Shown here: piece by piece, positions 25,376 to 33,102 of the stretch
How the letters are laid out: each line of letters begins with the position of its first letter
Position numbering within the stretch: position 1 is the stretch's first letter
DNA from: Ignavibacterium sp.
GTDB lineage: Bacteria > Bacteroidota > Ignavibacteria > Ignavibacteriales > Ignavibacteriaceae
Direction: 5' to 3'
Assembly (NCBI GenBank): GCA_018335755.1
Contig: JAGXRK010000045.1
Coordinates: forward strand, 124,001-188,000
DNA length: 64,000 bases
Notes under the pieces: generated by a model
Databases searched by the model: none
Told to the model about the DNA's origin: nothing
Seen by the model: only the letters and a program-made list of their open reading frames with translations
Translations under genes and position numbers: made by a program

Positions 25376-26472
25376 TGTATTATTATTTTGTCCTAAATCA
25401 TCCGGCTCATTATCATTTATTTAAAAATACCATAAATGATTTGAATCATCTTGGTCATCAATGTGAGATATTTATCCGACCCAAAGATGTTTTAAAAAAC
25501 TTGTTAGATAGAGACAATATTTCCTACATATCTCTCAATGACTCAAAAAGAAGTAAGAAATTAATTCTTTTTTCATCTTTATGGGGATTGATTAAAAAAG
25601 ATTTGGAAATTGCAAGGTACATCAGAAAACGAAAACCGGATTTGATGATTGGTACTGATTGGGCAATAACAAATCTGGGAAGGATTTTTAATATTCCATC
25701 TTTAGTCTTTAATGAAGATGATACCATAGCGACCCCGGAAAACAAAGTTTTTTATCCGTTGGCAACCAGCCTTTTACTTCCTGATTGCTGTGATAAGGGA
25801 TTGTGGGAGAAGAAACGTATTTCATATGCAGGTTATCACGAATTGGCATATCTTCATCCTAACAGATTCAGTTTTGATAATGAAATTTTAAAAAAGAATT
25901 TGAATACCGACAAACCATATATTATAGTTCGTTTAGTAAAATTAACTGCGAGTCATGACAAAGGTAAGAAAGGACTCGATACTCAATTGCTGGATAAAAT
26001 AATCGATAAGTATTATACTAAGTTTCAGATTTTAATATCATTTGAAGGTGAATTTGAGAAACGATATACTGAATATGCATTCAGGTTTGATCCAAATCTT
26101 ATACATCATTTCTTAGCTGGTGCTCATCTGGTTATCGGTGATAGTCAGACTATGATCGCCGAAGCTAGTGTACTTGGTACCCCTAGCATAAGGATCAACG
26201 ATTTTGTTGGTAAGCTTGGATATCTTGAAGAACTTGAAAACAAATACGGGTTGACTTTTGGTATTAAGACTTTAGAATCCAAGAAATTACTCGCAAAAGT
26301 TGATGAGCTTTTAAACTATCCCCGTATTAAAGAAGAGTGGGCAACAAAAAAAAATGAAATGTTAAATGATAAAATTGATGTAACTTCTTTTATAGTCTGG
26401 TTTATTGAAAACTATCCAAAAAGTTTTAATGTTATGAAGAATACTCCGGATTATCAATATAACTTTAAATAA
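25375..26472 (+). CDS. DUF354 family protein (GT-B-like)
   Basis: The 365-residue protein matches the DUF354 pattern: NHPAHYHLFKNTINDLNHLG at the N-terminus, KPDLMIGTDWAITNLGRIF and VFNEDDTIATPENKVFYPLA in the middle, then FLAGAHLVIGDSQTMIAEAS and VLGTPSIRIND near the C-terminus. The family has a GT-B fold related to UDP-GlcNAc 2-epimerases and occurs in polysaccharide clusters of bacteria and archaea; its reaction is not established. Here it sits between the hisF-like and wbpG-like genes, so it may act on the same sugar. Confidence 0.78.
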   Translation: MYYYFVLNHPAHYHLFKNTINDLNHLGHQCEIFIRPKDVLKNLLDRDNISYISLNDSKRSKKLILFSSLWGLIKKDLEIARYIRKRKPDLMIGTDWAITNLGRIFNIPSLVFNEDDTIATPENKVFYPLATSLLLPDCCDKGLWEKKRISYAGYHELAYLHPNRFSFDNEILKKNLNTDKPYIIVRLVKLTASHDKGKKGLDTQLLDKIIDKYYTKFQILISFEGEFEKRYTEYAFRFDPNLIHHFLAGAHLVIGDSQTMIAEASVLGTPSIRINDFVGKLGYLEELENKYGLTFGIKTLESKKLLAKVDELLNYPRIKEEWATKKNEMLNDKIDVTSFIVWFIENYPKSFNVMKNTPDYQYNFK

Positions 26473-26475
26473 CCT

Positions 26476-27639
26476 ATGCAGATACTTCCCTATCAATACA
26501 AAGCAAATAAAATCTGTTCCCGTTGTGTAATGGATGACACAGTTAAAGGAATCACTTTTGATGAAAAAGGCGAATGCACTTTTTGTAAGATTCACGATGA
26601 ATTGGAAAATAAATTTCCGTTAAATGAAAAAACCCCGGAAAGACTTCAGACTTTAGTTGAAAAAATAAAGCAGGATGGCAAAGGTAAGAAATACGATTGC
26701 ATACTGGGTGTCAGCGGAGGCAGGGACAGCACTTATACACTCTATAATGCTGTTAAACTTGGCTTGAGACCGCTTGCTGTTCATTTTGACAACGGATGGA
26801 ATTCGGAGATAGCAGTGCAGAATATTAAAAATGCAACGAAAATATTAGGAGTGGATCTGCATACACATGTTGCTGATTGGGAAGAATTTAAAGACTTGCA
26901 GCGATCATTTCTTTTTGCTTCTGTTCCGGATGCGGAAGTGCCGACTGACTGGGTTATCTTCTCTGTTCTTTTCGATGAAGCTGCAAGGTATAATGTAAAA
27001 TATATTGTACACGGACATTCTTTCAGGACAGAAGGAACTACTCCAATCACCTGGACTTATATGGATGGAAAGTATATTCAGGATATTCAGAGGAGATTTG
27101 GCAAACTTAAGTTAAAAAGTTTCCCGAATATGACAATGAGCAGGTATGTATATTACTCTCTCATAAAGAAAATTCAACAGTTAAGAATTCTTTATTACAT
27201 ACCTTACAATGAAAAGGAAGTTTTCAGAATAATAGAAAATGAGCTTGGTTGGAAGAATTACGGCGATAAACATCACGAGTCGAAATACACCGCTTTTTTT
27301 CAGGCTTATATACTGACAAGAAAATTCAATATTGATAAACGTAAGCTTCACTACTCAGCCAAAGTTAGAAATGGTCAGCTTACAAGGGAAGAAGCATTGG
27401 AAATAATAAAAAAAGATCCTTACTCCGGCGGAATAGAGTCATTAGATTACTGTTTAAAAAAACTTGATCTGACCTACAATGACTTTGATGGAATAATGAG
27501 TGAATCTCCAAAATCATTTAAGGATTATAAGTCTTACCACTCGCTGGTAAAAGCACTTAAAACTCCTATCAGCTGGGGAAATAAGGTTGGAATTGTTCCG
27601 GACACTGTTTATAAGAAGTATTTTAGTTTTGATGTTTAG
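26476..27639 (+). CDS. wbpG: N-acetyl sugar amidotransferase, WbpG/PseA family
   Basis: The 387-residue enzyme should use ammonia from the HisH/HisF pair to convert an N-acetyl group into an acetamidino group. Features are an N-terminal four-cysteine zinc-ribbon-like motif (C14, C17, C34, C37), the ATP-pyrophosphatase PP-loop GVSGGRDST (78-86), AVHFDNGWNSE and the HGHSFRTEGTTPITWTYMDG segment characteristic of the family. Relatives act on ManNAc3NAcA in Pseudomonas and on pseudaminic or legionaminic acids elsewhere. It is the last gene of the plus-strand polysaccharide run. Confidence 0.9.
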   Translation: MQILPYQYKANKICSRCVMDDTVKGITFDEKGECTFCKIHDELENKFPLNEKTPERLQTLVEKIKQDGKGKKYDCILGVSGGRDSTYTLYNAVKLGLRPLAVHFDNGWNSEIAVQNIKNATKILGVDLHTHVADWEEFKDLQRSFLFASVPDAEVPTDWVIFSVLFDEAARYNVKYIVHGHSFRTEGTTPITWTYMDGKYIQDIQRRFGKLKLKSFPNMTMSRYVYYSLIKKIQQLRILYYIPYNEKEVFRIIENELGWKNYGDKHHESKYTAFFQAYILTRKFNIDKRKLHYSAKVRNGQLTREEALEIIKKDPYSGGIESLDYCLKKLDLTYNDFDGIMSESPKSFKDYKSYHSLVKALKTPISWGNKVGIVPDTVYKKYFSFDV

Positions 27640-28012
27640 TAAGTCGATCAAACATACTAAGTATAAAAACTTCAGATTACTTTCATCAATAACCACTCTA
27701 AATTATCTCTTTTTTTATAATATCGGCGATAATAAATTAAATCTGCCAATATGACATAATGGGTCTATTAGATAATTTACCAAAGTTGAAAAATGACTGG
27801 TTTTCAGGTCAAGCTGTTCTTTCGCTCTTCTTGCGCTTTAATTGCTCTCTTATTTCGCTCAATTTCCCACCCCGTCTCAACCCTGATAAAAATTCTGTAT
27901 TTTTGTCAGTAGCAGACAAAATTAAAATAATATTTTGTATCCAATAAACCTGCTGTCGGCAAAGGCAGTGTGGAATATTGAATGATTGCGGTTATCGAAT
28001 GATCAGTTTAAT
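27640..28012. other. Intergenic region after the polysaccharide operon
   Basis: No credible gene is present. A decayed copy of the CCTGCC/GGCAAAGGCAGG hairpin repeat lies at 27948-27975, and 27975-28012 (GCGGTTATCGAATGATC) matches the sequence preceding the palindromic repeat at 30140-30167. A small open frame at 27759-27947 has no recognisable content. Confidence 0.5.
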
Positions 28013-28165
28013 GTCATCTCGACGATAGAAATGAGGAGAGATCTCATCCGTTCACAAGATTTCTCTCTTCGTTCGAAATGACAATGCTCTTTTGTCATCT
28101 CGACGATTGAAATGAGGAGAGATCTCACTGACTCTTTAGATTTCTCCCTCTGGTCGAAATGACAA
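28013..28165. repeat. Two 72-bp dispersed palindromic repeats (family A)
   Basis: Copies at 28013-28084 and 28094-28165 start GTCATCTCGACGA and end TCGAAATGACAA, so their ends form an inverted repeat (GTCATTTCGA type). Inside are GAGAGATCTC and AGATTTCTC. Read on the minus strand they encode the often mis-annotated CHFDQREKS-type peptide. They lie just 3' of the minus-strand secreted-protein gene. A small mobile (MITE- or REP-like) origin is likely. Confidence 0.8.
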
Positions 28166-28233
28166 TAACAATTTATTTTTAATTCCAATTATTGTAAGGG
28201 ATATTAGACTGATAGGGCTTTAATTACATAAGG

Positions 28234-28358
28234 GCTTAATGACAATATTCTGTCAGCAAAGACTCATCTATAGTTTTACTGACAACAAGTATCTCCTTAC
28301 TAAGGAGAGAGATTAGAGTGAGGTCTGTTTTTTACACAGATTACCGCAAACGGAAAGA
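28234..28358. repeat. Dispersed repeat family B, copy 1
   Basis: The unit contains TTCTGTCAGCAAA, CTGACAACAA, a hairpin around TCTCCTTACTAAGGAGAGA, GTGAGGTCTG and ATTACCGCAAAC. Related copies occur at 32535-32713 and 32887-33028, in the same orientation. Confidence 0.72.
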
Positions 28359-28431
28359 TTGTATCGGTGTGATAAATCTCCAGGATTTGGTAAGTATTAA
28401 ATTACTAAATCCTGGAGATTTTTATTATTTA

Positions 28432-29559
28432 TTACCGCAGCAGCACCATCTTTTTTGTTTCAACAAAAGTTCCGGCCATAAGTCTGTAAATATAAACTCC
28501 GCTTGCAAGACCGGTGGCATTGAAACTCACTTCATAACGCCCGGATGATTTTTCTTCATCCACCAGGGTGGCAACATCATTCCCCAGGATATCGAAAACT
28601 TTAAGGGAAACCTTTGGACTTCTCCCTTCGGTCGAAATGACACCCGGGATGGTGTAAGAAATTTGCGTGGACGGATTAAATGGATTAGGATAATTCTGTG
28701 AAAGCTCAAAGTCAGCTGGACCCGTATAAACTTCAATAACATCAGAATAATTGTATGAGCCATCCATATCTATCATCTTCAGCCTGTACTGAACAACAGG
28801 TGCAGTATGAAGAGTCATATCGATAAAACTGTATTCCATTAAAGTAGTGGAATTACCCATACTCTCAACAAACCCAATCTTCTCCCATTCATTTTGACTT
28901 CTGACTTCTGACTTCTGACTTTTTTCCACCTCAAACCCCTGGTTATTTATTGAACTAATTGTACTCCACCTAAGCAGCACATTATTATTCTCTAAAAGCG
29001 AGGCAGTGAATGATCCAAGTTCCACAGGCACGGGAAAATTAACAATGCTCTCGAATGTACCATTATCCCACAAGGTTAAGTTATCATCATCGAAGATACC
29101 CCAGAACGGACTGGTATATAACCAGTAAACGCTTGCCAAGCCTTCAGGATCAATTATATTGAAATATATTGTAACCACATCTGTCCAGCCTGAAGTATCG
29201 GAAACTACGGTTCCGTTGTTGCTGTTATTGTAAGGAAGATCGATATTAACCCATATCCTTGCCTGCATTGGTCTGGTTACAGTGCCAACCGCATAGTTGC
29301 CGCTGCAGAAATTATGAAACAGGTAATCAACATCCTTAACGGGACTTGAATTGAACCTAATGCTGGCTGTATCAAAACCAATTACAATGGTTGCCCCGCC
29401 CATTGCATCTGTACCGGTATTAGTGTTTACCTGCAGAAGCACAGATAATTTTGAACTGTCAGTGTTTGTAACGACAAATCTGCCGTTGACGTTTGTAGCT
29501 GAAATAGTTGAAGTAAAAAGTAATATAGCAATTCCCACCACGAATCTTTGTATAAGCAT
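28432..29559 (-). CDS. Secreted protein with cohesin-like domain and type IX sorting domain
   Basis: The 375-residue product has a signal peptide (about 1-22, ending TISATNVNG) and a beta-sandwich region, about 25-150, that resembles cohesin-type domains (FVVTNTDSSKLSVLLQVN, GATIVIGFDTASIRF). A fibronectin-like segment follows (PVELGSFTAS), then the C-terminal type IX sorting domain (YPNPFNPSTQISYTI, VFDILGNDVATLV, TKKMVLLR). Two repeat-derived stretches lie in frame: KSQKSEVRSQ from TGACTTC heptamers (28895-28922) and VISTEGRSPK from half of a family A repeat (28617-28650), inside the sorting domain. It is expected at the cell surface or in the medium; its ligand is unknown. Confidence 0.8.
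   Translation of the reverse strand: MLIQRFVVGIAILLFTSTISATNVNGRFVVTNTDSSKLSVLLQVNTNTGTDAMGGATIVIGFDTASIRFNSSPVKDVDYLFHNFCSGNYAVGTVTRPMQARIWVNIDLPYNNSNNGTVVSDTSGWTDVVTIYFNIIDPEGLASVYWLYTSPFWGIFDDDNLTLWDNGTFESIVNFPVPVELGSFTASLLENNNVLLRWSTISSINNQGFEVEKSQKSEVRSQNEWEKIGFVESMGNSTTLMEYSFIDMTLHTAPVVQYRLKMIDMDGSYNYSDVIEVYTGPADFELSQNYPNPFNPSTQISYTIPGVISTEGRSPKVSLKVFDILGNDVATLVDEEKSSGRYEVSFNATGLASGVYIYRLMAGTFVETKKMVLLR
28617..28650. repeat. Half of a family A palindromic repeat inside a coding sequence
   Basis: CTTCTCCCTTCGGTCGAAATG and the following ACACCCGGGAT match the right arm of the intergenic repeats at 28013 and 30168. It is in frame within the sorting domain of the 28432-29559 gene and replaces the short loop between the SYTIP and VSLKVFD strands. 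Confidence 0.7.
28895..28922. repeat. TGACTTC heptamer array inside a coding sequence
   Basis: Three perfect TGACTTC units and a partial fourth lie in frame within the secreted-protein gene. On the coding strand they give a KSQKSEVRSQ-type peptide between the FEVEKS and WEKIGFV blocks. Confidence 0.85.
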
Positions 29560-30131
29560 TATATCTCTACCTTTTTTTAGAACTTTAAAATTTCGTAATA
29601 GTTATCAATTTCTGATCTGTTTTCCAAAATCGATCGGATCCTGGGTCTCAATTTCAAAAAACGTTAAATATTTTACCACTTGTGTGAAGTACAAACTAAG
29701 AACAGACTCAATAGTTTTTTGGTCTTAGCTAATCAAATTTTTGTCTAGCACTCCCAGTTAAATAGTTAAAATAATTTACTCTTTCTAGGTACTAATCGTT
29801 AGCATATTTAATATCAATTTAAGTGCCTGAGAATATAACATTGTTTTGTTTTGAAACTAGTGAGTATAATTTTCATAGGAAATAAAAACAGGTAAATATT
29901 ACTTTGTTATCTTGATTTTGGGAAGCGTAAGAGAATTTAACAGAACTTCCTTTACAAATTTCTGTATGAAAAGAATTGCTTTCAGACAGGATATTACTTG
30001 GGGGTCAAAAATAAAAAATTATTTTGTTAAATGACAAATATTTTTTCGGTACTGTAAGAATATTTAACGATTTTAGAATTATAATGTTAGGAAATGATAT
30101 TTATGATTATAAATCAGGTAAAGATTAAAAT
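29560..30131. other. AT-rich upstream region of the cohesin-like protein gene
   Basis: About 570 bp without a credible gene or clear repeat. It lies upstream of the minus-strand gene that starts at 29559 and so should contain its promoter, but I cannot identify a definite promoter motif. Confidence 0.4.
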
Positions 30132-30400
30132 ATTGAATAAGTGCGGCTATTGAATCATCGGTTTTTTGTCATCTCGACGAATGAAATGAAAGGACTTGTT
30201 TGTCATTTCGAATCCCGGTTTATCGGGTGAGAAATCCAGTGATGCTCTTTAGATTTCTCCCTTCGTCTGAAATGACAATGCTTTTTTTGTCATCTCGACG
30301 ATTAAAATGAAATGACTTGCTTGTCTTTTCGAATCCCGGTTTATCGGGTGAGAAATCTCGGAGATGCTCTTTAGATTTCTCTCTTCGTTTGAAATGACAA
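30132..30400. repeat. Family A palindromic repeats, two extended copies
   Basis: Two tandem units of about 111 bp (30168-30278 and 30289-30400) share GTCATCTCGACGA, TTTCGAATCCCGGTTTATCG, GGGTGAGAAATC, GATGCTCTTTAGATTTCTC and the terminal GAAATGACAA. The leader 30132-30167 (GTGCGGCTATTGAATCATCG) matches that before the 28013 copy. They lie directly 3' of the minus-strand DUF362-protein gene. Confidence 0.8.
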
Positions 30401-30427
30401 ACATAAAATATCATTAGACCCCCGAAA

Positions 30428-32254
30428 TTATTTTAATACTATCATCTGCTTAGTATCAAAAAATGAGTCTGTTTCCAGTCTGTAAAAATATATTCCTGAT
30501 GATAAATTTTGTGAATTGAACTTCACGCTATAAAATCCGGAATCCTGTTCTTTATTAATAAGAGAAACAACTATGTTACCCAAAATATCATAAACAGTTA
30601 GTTTGACATGACATTCCTTCGGAATTTGATAACTAATGGTGGTTACAGGATTAAAAGGATTCGGGTAATTTTGATATAAAGCAAATTCAGAAGGCCGTTC
30701 GAGATTTATTTCTGCTATTTTTGAGTATTTATAGCTGCCATCTAAATTCAACTGTTTTAACCTGTAATATTGTTTCGTACCAGTCATCAAAGAATCAGTG
30801 AAACTGTAAAATTTTGTTTCTAATGTTGTCCCGGCACCTTTAGAAAATCCTATTTTCTTAAAGTTAGTTTTGTTCGTCCCTTTTTCAATTTCAAAACCAA
30901 GATTATTTGTTTCAGATGCCGTCGTCCAGCTTAATTGTACTTCATTATTAATATATTCAGCAGTAAAAGATGTGAGTTCAACCGGAATAGTTGCCAGGTT
31001 ATAAACGGAGATTTCTGCCGAGTCGATAGTAACAGCAAAACCTGAATCCTTAAGACAATCGGTCCAGGCAACCAGATTATTCCTGTATTTTCCCCCAACA
31101 TAGTCCGGGTTAGTATGAATGGGAGTAATTGCTATTGGCGTTAATATAAATTTAGCTGCATACCAGGAAGCTGCACAAGGGTCAGTGGATGCCGCTAACA
31201 TTTTAGTATTTACAAGATCTGTATTACCAGCATTAGCTTTGGCGTTTGTCCAGGCTGCATCAACTATTGTCAAGTCGGGAAAAACAGCTCCAACTATTTT
31301 TGCGACCAAAGCAAATGAACCAAAAAAGTAATTATAGTGCATAGATTCATGACCGCCATAACGTTCATCTTCATACGCCGTTGTTAAAACTCCGATCCAG
31401 TTTTTTAAAGCGATTGTAGCACCTGACATACTATGTGCTTTTAAAACAGGAAAATTAATTAAGCAAAGACGGTCAGGATCATATAAAAGCGAATCCTTGT
31501 TCCAGATGCCATGCTTTAATGAGATCTGAAAATTGCCGGTTGGAGAATTAAATTTGGGATATGAAATTTTCGTTAATGGATCATAAACAAATCCTTCCAG
31601 CGTATCTCCATAAGAATATTCATCAACAACTGCATCCCATATATCTAACCAATCCCGTAAGTAAACCGGATAGCCCTTTGATTTAAATGTACTAACAACA
31701 TCCATAATAGATTGCTGCAGATCATCGGAATTATTATCATTGTGGTCTATTCCTGTACCAATAATTTGTGTATTATCGCATACAACAATTTCACCGGTAA
31801 ATCCATCCGGGTGCTGAAGAATTTGCCATATTAAACCCTTAATACGATCTGTATTTGTTGTATTTCTACCTGTCCATTGAAAATTCCCTTTAATGATGAC
31901 TATGTTATCTGCACCAACCAGCCCGGTAGGTTGTGAAATAGTTCGATGAAGATAAATTCCTTCTGTTTCCAGCAGCAATAGTAAAGTATCAATCGCGGGA
32001 TCGATTAAATATTCGTTGGGCACTGTTGAATCACCGGCGGCTAATGATCCGGTTGTTGGTGGGATAGATTCCAGAACAAAAACCTTAGAAACCGGATTTT
32101 GAACCTGCCATGCAGGTAACGTTGTTTGATTAGATAAATTAAAATATCCTATGCCGGGAACAACCCCTAATAGGAAAAATGATAAAAGGATGACTAACAC
32201 AACTAAGAATTTTCTATAACTTCCCCGCAAACTGAAAAATCTTTTTTCTTCCAT
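30428..32254 (-). CDS. DUF362-domain secreted protein with type IX sorting domain
   Basis: The 608-residue protein has an N-terminal hydrophobic export segment (about 15-38, FLVVLVILLSFFLLGVVPGI), a DUF362 domain (about 95-420) with LKAHSMSGATIALKNWIGV as its most typical block, and a fibronectin-like plus type IX sorting domain (YPNPFNPVTTISYQI, VYDILGNIVVSL, TKQMIVLK). DUF362 proteins are often linked to iron-sulfur or anaerobic proteins, but this copy lacks a visible ferredoxin-type Cys motif, and its function is unknown. Unlike two paralogues in the window, its linker FEIEKGTNKTNFKKIGF carries no repeat insertion. Confidence 0.78.
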   Translation of the reverse strand: MEEKRFFSLRGSYRKFLVVLVILLSFFLLGVVPGIGYFNLSNQTTLPAWQVQNPVSKVFVLESIPPTTGSLAAGDSTVPNEYLIDPAIDTLLLLLETEGIYLHRTISQPTGLVGADNIVIIKGNFQWTGRNTTNTDRIKGLIWQILQHPDGFTGEIVVCDNTQIIGTGIDHNDNNSDDLQQSIMDVVSTFKSKGYPVYLRDWLDIWDAVVDEYSYGDTLEGFVYDPLTKISYPKFNSPTGNFQISLKHGIWNKDSLLYDPDRLCLINFPVLKAHSMSGATIALKNWIGVLTTAYEDERYGGHESMHYNYFFGSFALVAKIVGAVFPDLTIVDAAWTNAKANAGNTDLVNTKMLAASTDPCAASWYAAKFILTPIAITPIHTNPDYVGGKYRNNLVAWTDCLKDSGFAVTIDSAEISVYNLATIPVELTSFTAEYINNEVQLSWTTASETNNLGFEIEKGTNKTNFKKIGFSKGAGTTLETKFYSFTDSLMTGTKQYYRLKQLNLDGSYKYSKIAEINLERPSEFALYQNYPNPFNPVTTISYQIPKECHVKLTVYDILGNIVVSLINKEQDSGFYSVKFNSQNLSSGIYFYRLETDSFFDTKQMIVLK

Positions 32255-32414
32255 AACACCTCCTCCTGTAAAAGTCCTCTGAAATCTAACCTAAATTTTT
32301 GATATAAGCAATTATTTTAATATTCGCGATGAATAAATACAACATTGAATATAAGCAGCCATAAATAACGCGATTAATATATAATACCGTTTGATGAAAC
32401 GATACTTCTCCCCT
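32255..32414. other. Upstream region of the DUF362-protein gene
   Basis: This 160-bp AT-rich stretch precedes the minus-strand gene starting at 32254. A purine-rich GGAGGAGGTGT ribosome-binding sequence (minus strand reading AGGAGGAGG) lies just ahead of the start codon at about 32257-32268. No other signal is evident. Confidence 0.4.
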
Positions 32415-32496
32415 GCCATCTCGACGATTGAAATGAGGAGAGATCTCATCCTTTCACAGGATTTCTCTCCTGCTTACGCTGGGATCGAAATGACAA
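32415..32496. repeat. Family A palindromic repeat
   Basis: An 82-bp unit starts CCATCTCGACGATTG, contains GAGGAGAGATCTCATCC and ends GGGATCGAAATGACAAG. The 3' arm has the variant TGCTTACGCTGGG that also occurs in the copy at 32757-32840. Confidence 0.78.
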
Positions 32497-32534
32497 GTAG
32501 AGAATTAAATAGAGGTAGTAGTAAAAAATTGAAT

Positions 32535-32713
32535 CTTAATATTAATATTCTGTCAGCAAAAAATCATCTTTCGTTTTACCGACAACAAGTCTCTTTCCTT
32601 AGTAAGGAGAAAGATTTTCCAGAAGAGATGCCTTTGGAAGAGAGAGGTCTGATTTTCAGAGATTTATCCTTCCAACGGATTACCGCAATCTTGAAGGTTG
32701 CGCCTACAAAAAA
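32535..32713. repeat. Dispersed repeat family B, copy 2
   Basis: This is the longest copy. It has TTCTGTCAGCAAAAAATC, ACCGACAACAAGTCTC, the CTTAGTAAGGAG hairpin, GAGAGGTCTGA, GGATTACCGCAATC and TTGCGCCTACAAAAAA. About 40 bp between the hairpin and GGTCTG are specific to this copy. Confidence 0.7.
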
Positions 32714-32718
32714 AATCT

Positions 32719-32747
32719 TAGATTTCTCCCTCTGGTCGAAATGACAA
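32719..32747. repeat. Family A half-repeat (right arm)
   Basis: TAGATTTCTCCCTCTGGTCG and the following AAATGACAA exactly match the right arm of the 28094-28165 copy. No left arm is present, so this is a truncated unit joined to repeat family B. Confidence 0.72.
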
Positions 32748-32756
32748 TACTTCTCT

Positions 32757-32840
32757 GTCATCTCGATGAATGGAATGAGGAGAGATCTATGAATGCTATT
32801 TAGATTTCTCTCACGGCTTACGCTGGGATCGAAATGACAA
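32757..32840. repeat. Family A palindromic repeat
   Basis: An 84-bp unit runs from GTCATCTCGATGAATGG through GAGGAGAGATCTATG to GGGATCGAAATGACAA. It lies within the cluster of repeats 3' of the minus-strand beta-helix protein gene. Confidence 0.78.
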
Positions 32841-32886
32841 AAACAAAATACAAATAGACAAATAGACAAAGTTGTTAAAAAGTATG

Positions 32887-33067
32887 GCTTAATATTAATG
32901 TTCTGTAAGCAAAAATTTATCTTTCGTTTTACTGACAACAACTCTCTCTCCTTACTAAGGAGAGAGATTAAGTGAGGTTTGTCTTTCAAACAAATAACCG
33001 CAAACTAAAGTTTGCGCCTACAAAAAAATCAACCTTCCAATCATTCAATTTTCCAATCATCCAACCT
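32887..33067. repeat. Dispersed repeat family B, copy 3, followed by a CCAATCATT phrase tract
   Basis: The family B unit (32887-33028) includes a perfect 12-bp inverted repeat at 32943-32967 (TCTCTCCTTA-C-TAAGGAGAGA core) and ends TTTGCGCCTACAAAAAA. A short tract of CCAATCATTCAA/CCAATCATCCAA words follows at about 33037-33067. The hairpin could act as a transcript end for the adjacent minus-strand gene, but lacks a following T-run. Confidence 0.68.
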
Positions 33068-33102
33068 GCCCTTCGACGACGTAAGAAGCCTCATCCAATT
33101 CT

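Noticed and set aside
27759..27947. Plus-strand 62-residue open frame
   Set aside because: No ribosome-binding site, no family features, in a repeat-containing intergenic region.
28003..28188. Minus-strand 61-residue open frame rich in CHFDQREKS-type sequence
   Set aside because: It consists entirely of the two palindromic repeat units and is not a gene. The same applies to 30220-30414 and most of 32576-32989.
32391..32744. Plus-strand 117-residue open frame
   Set aside because: It is built from repeat families A and B read through, with no independent coding signal.
28013..33028. CRISPR-like array
   Set aside because: Repeats are long, palindromic at their ends, irregularly spaced and intermixed with another family; there are no regular spacers or cas genes.
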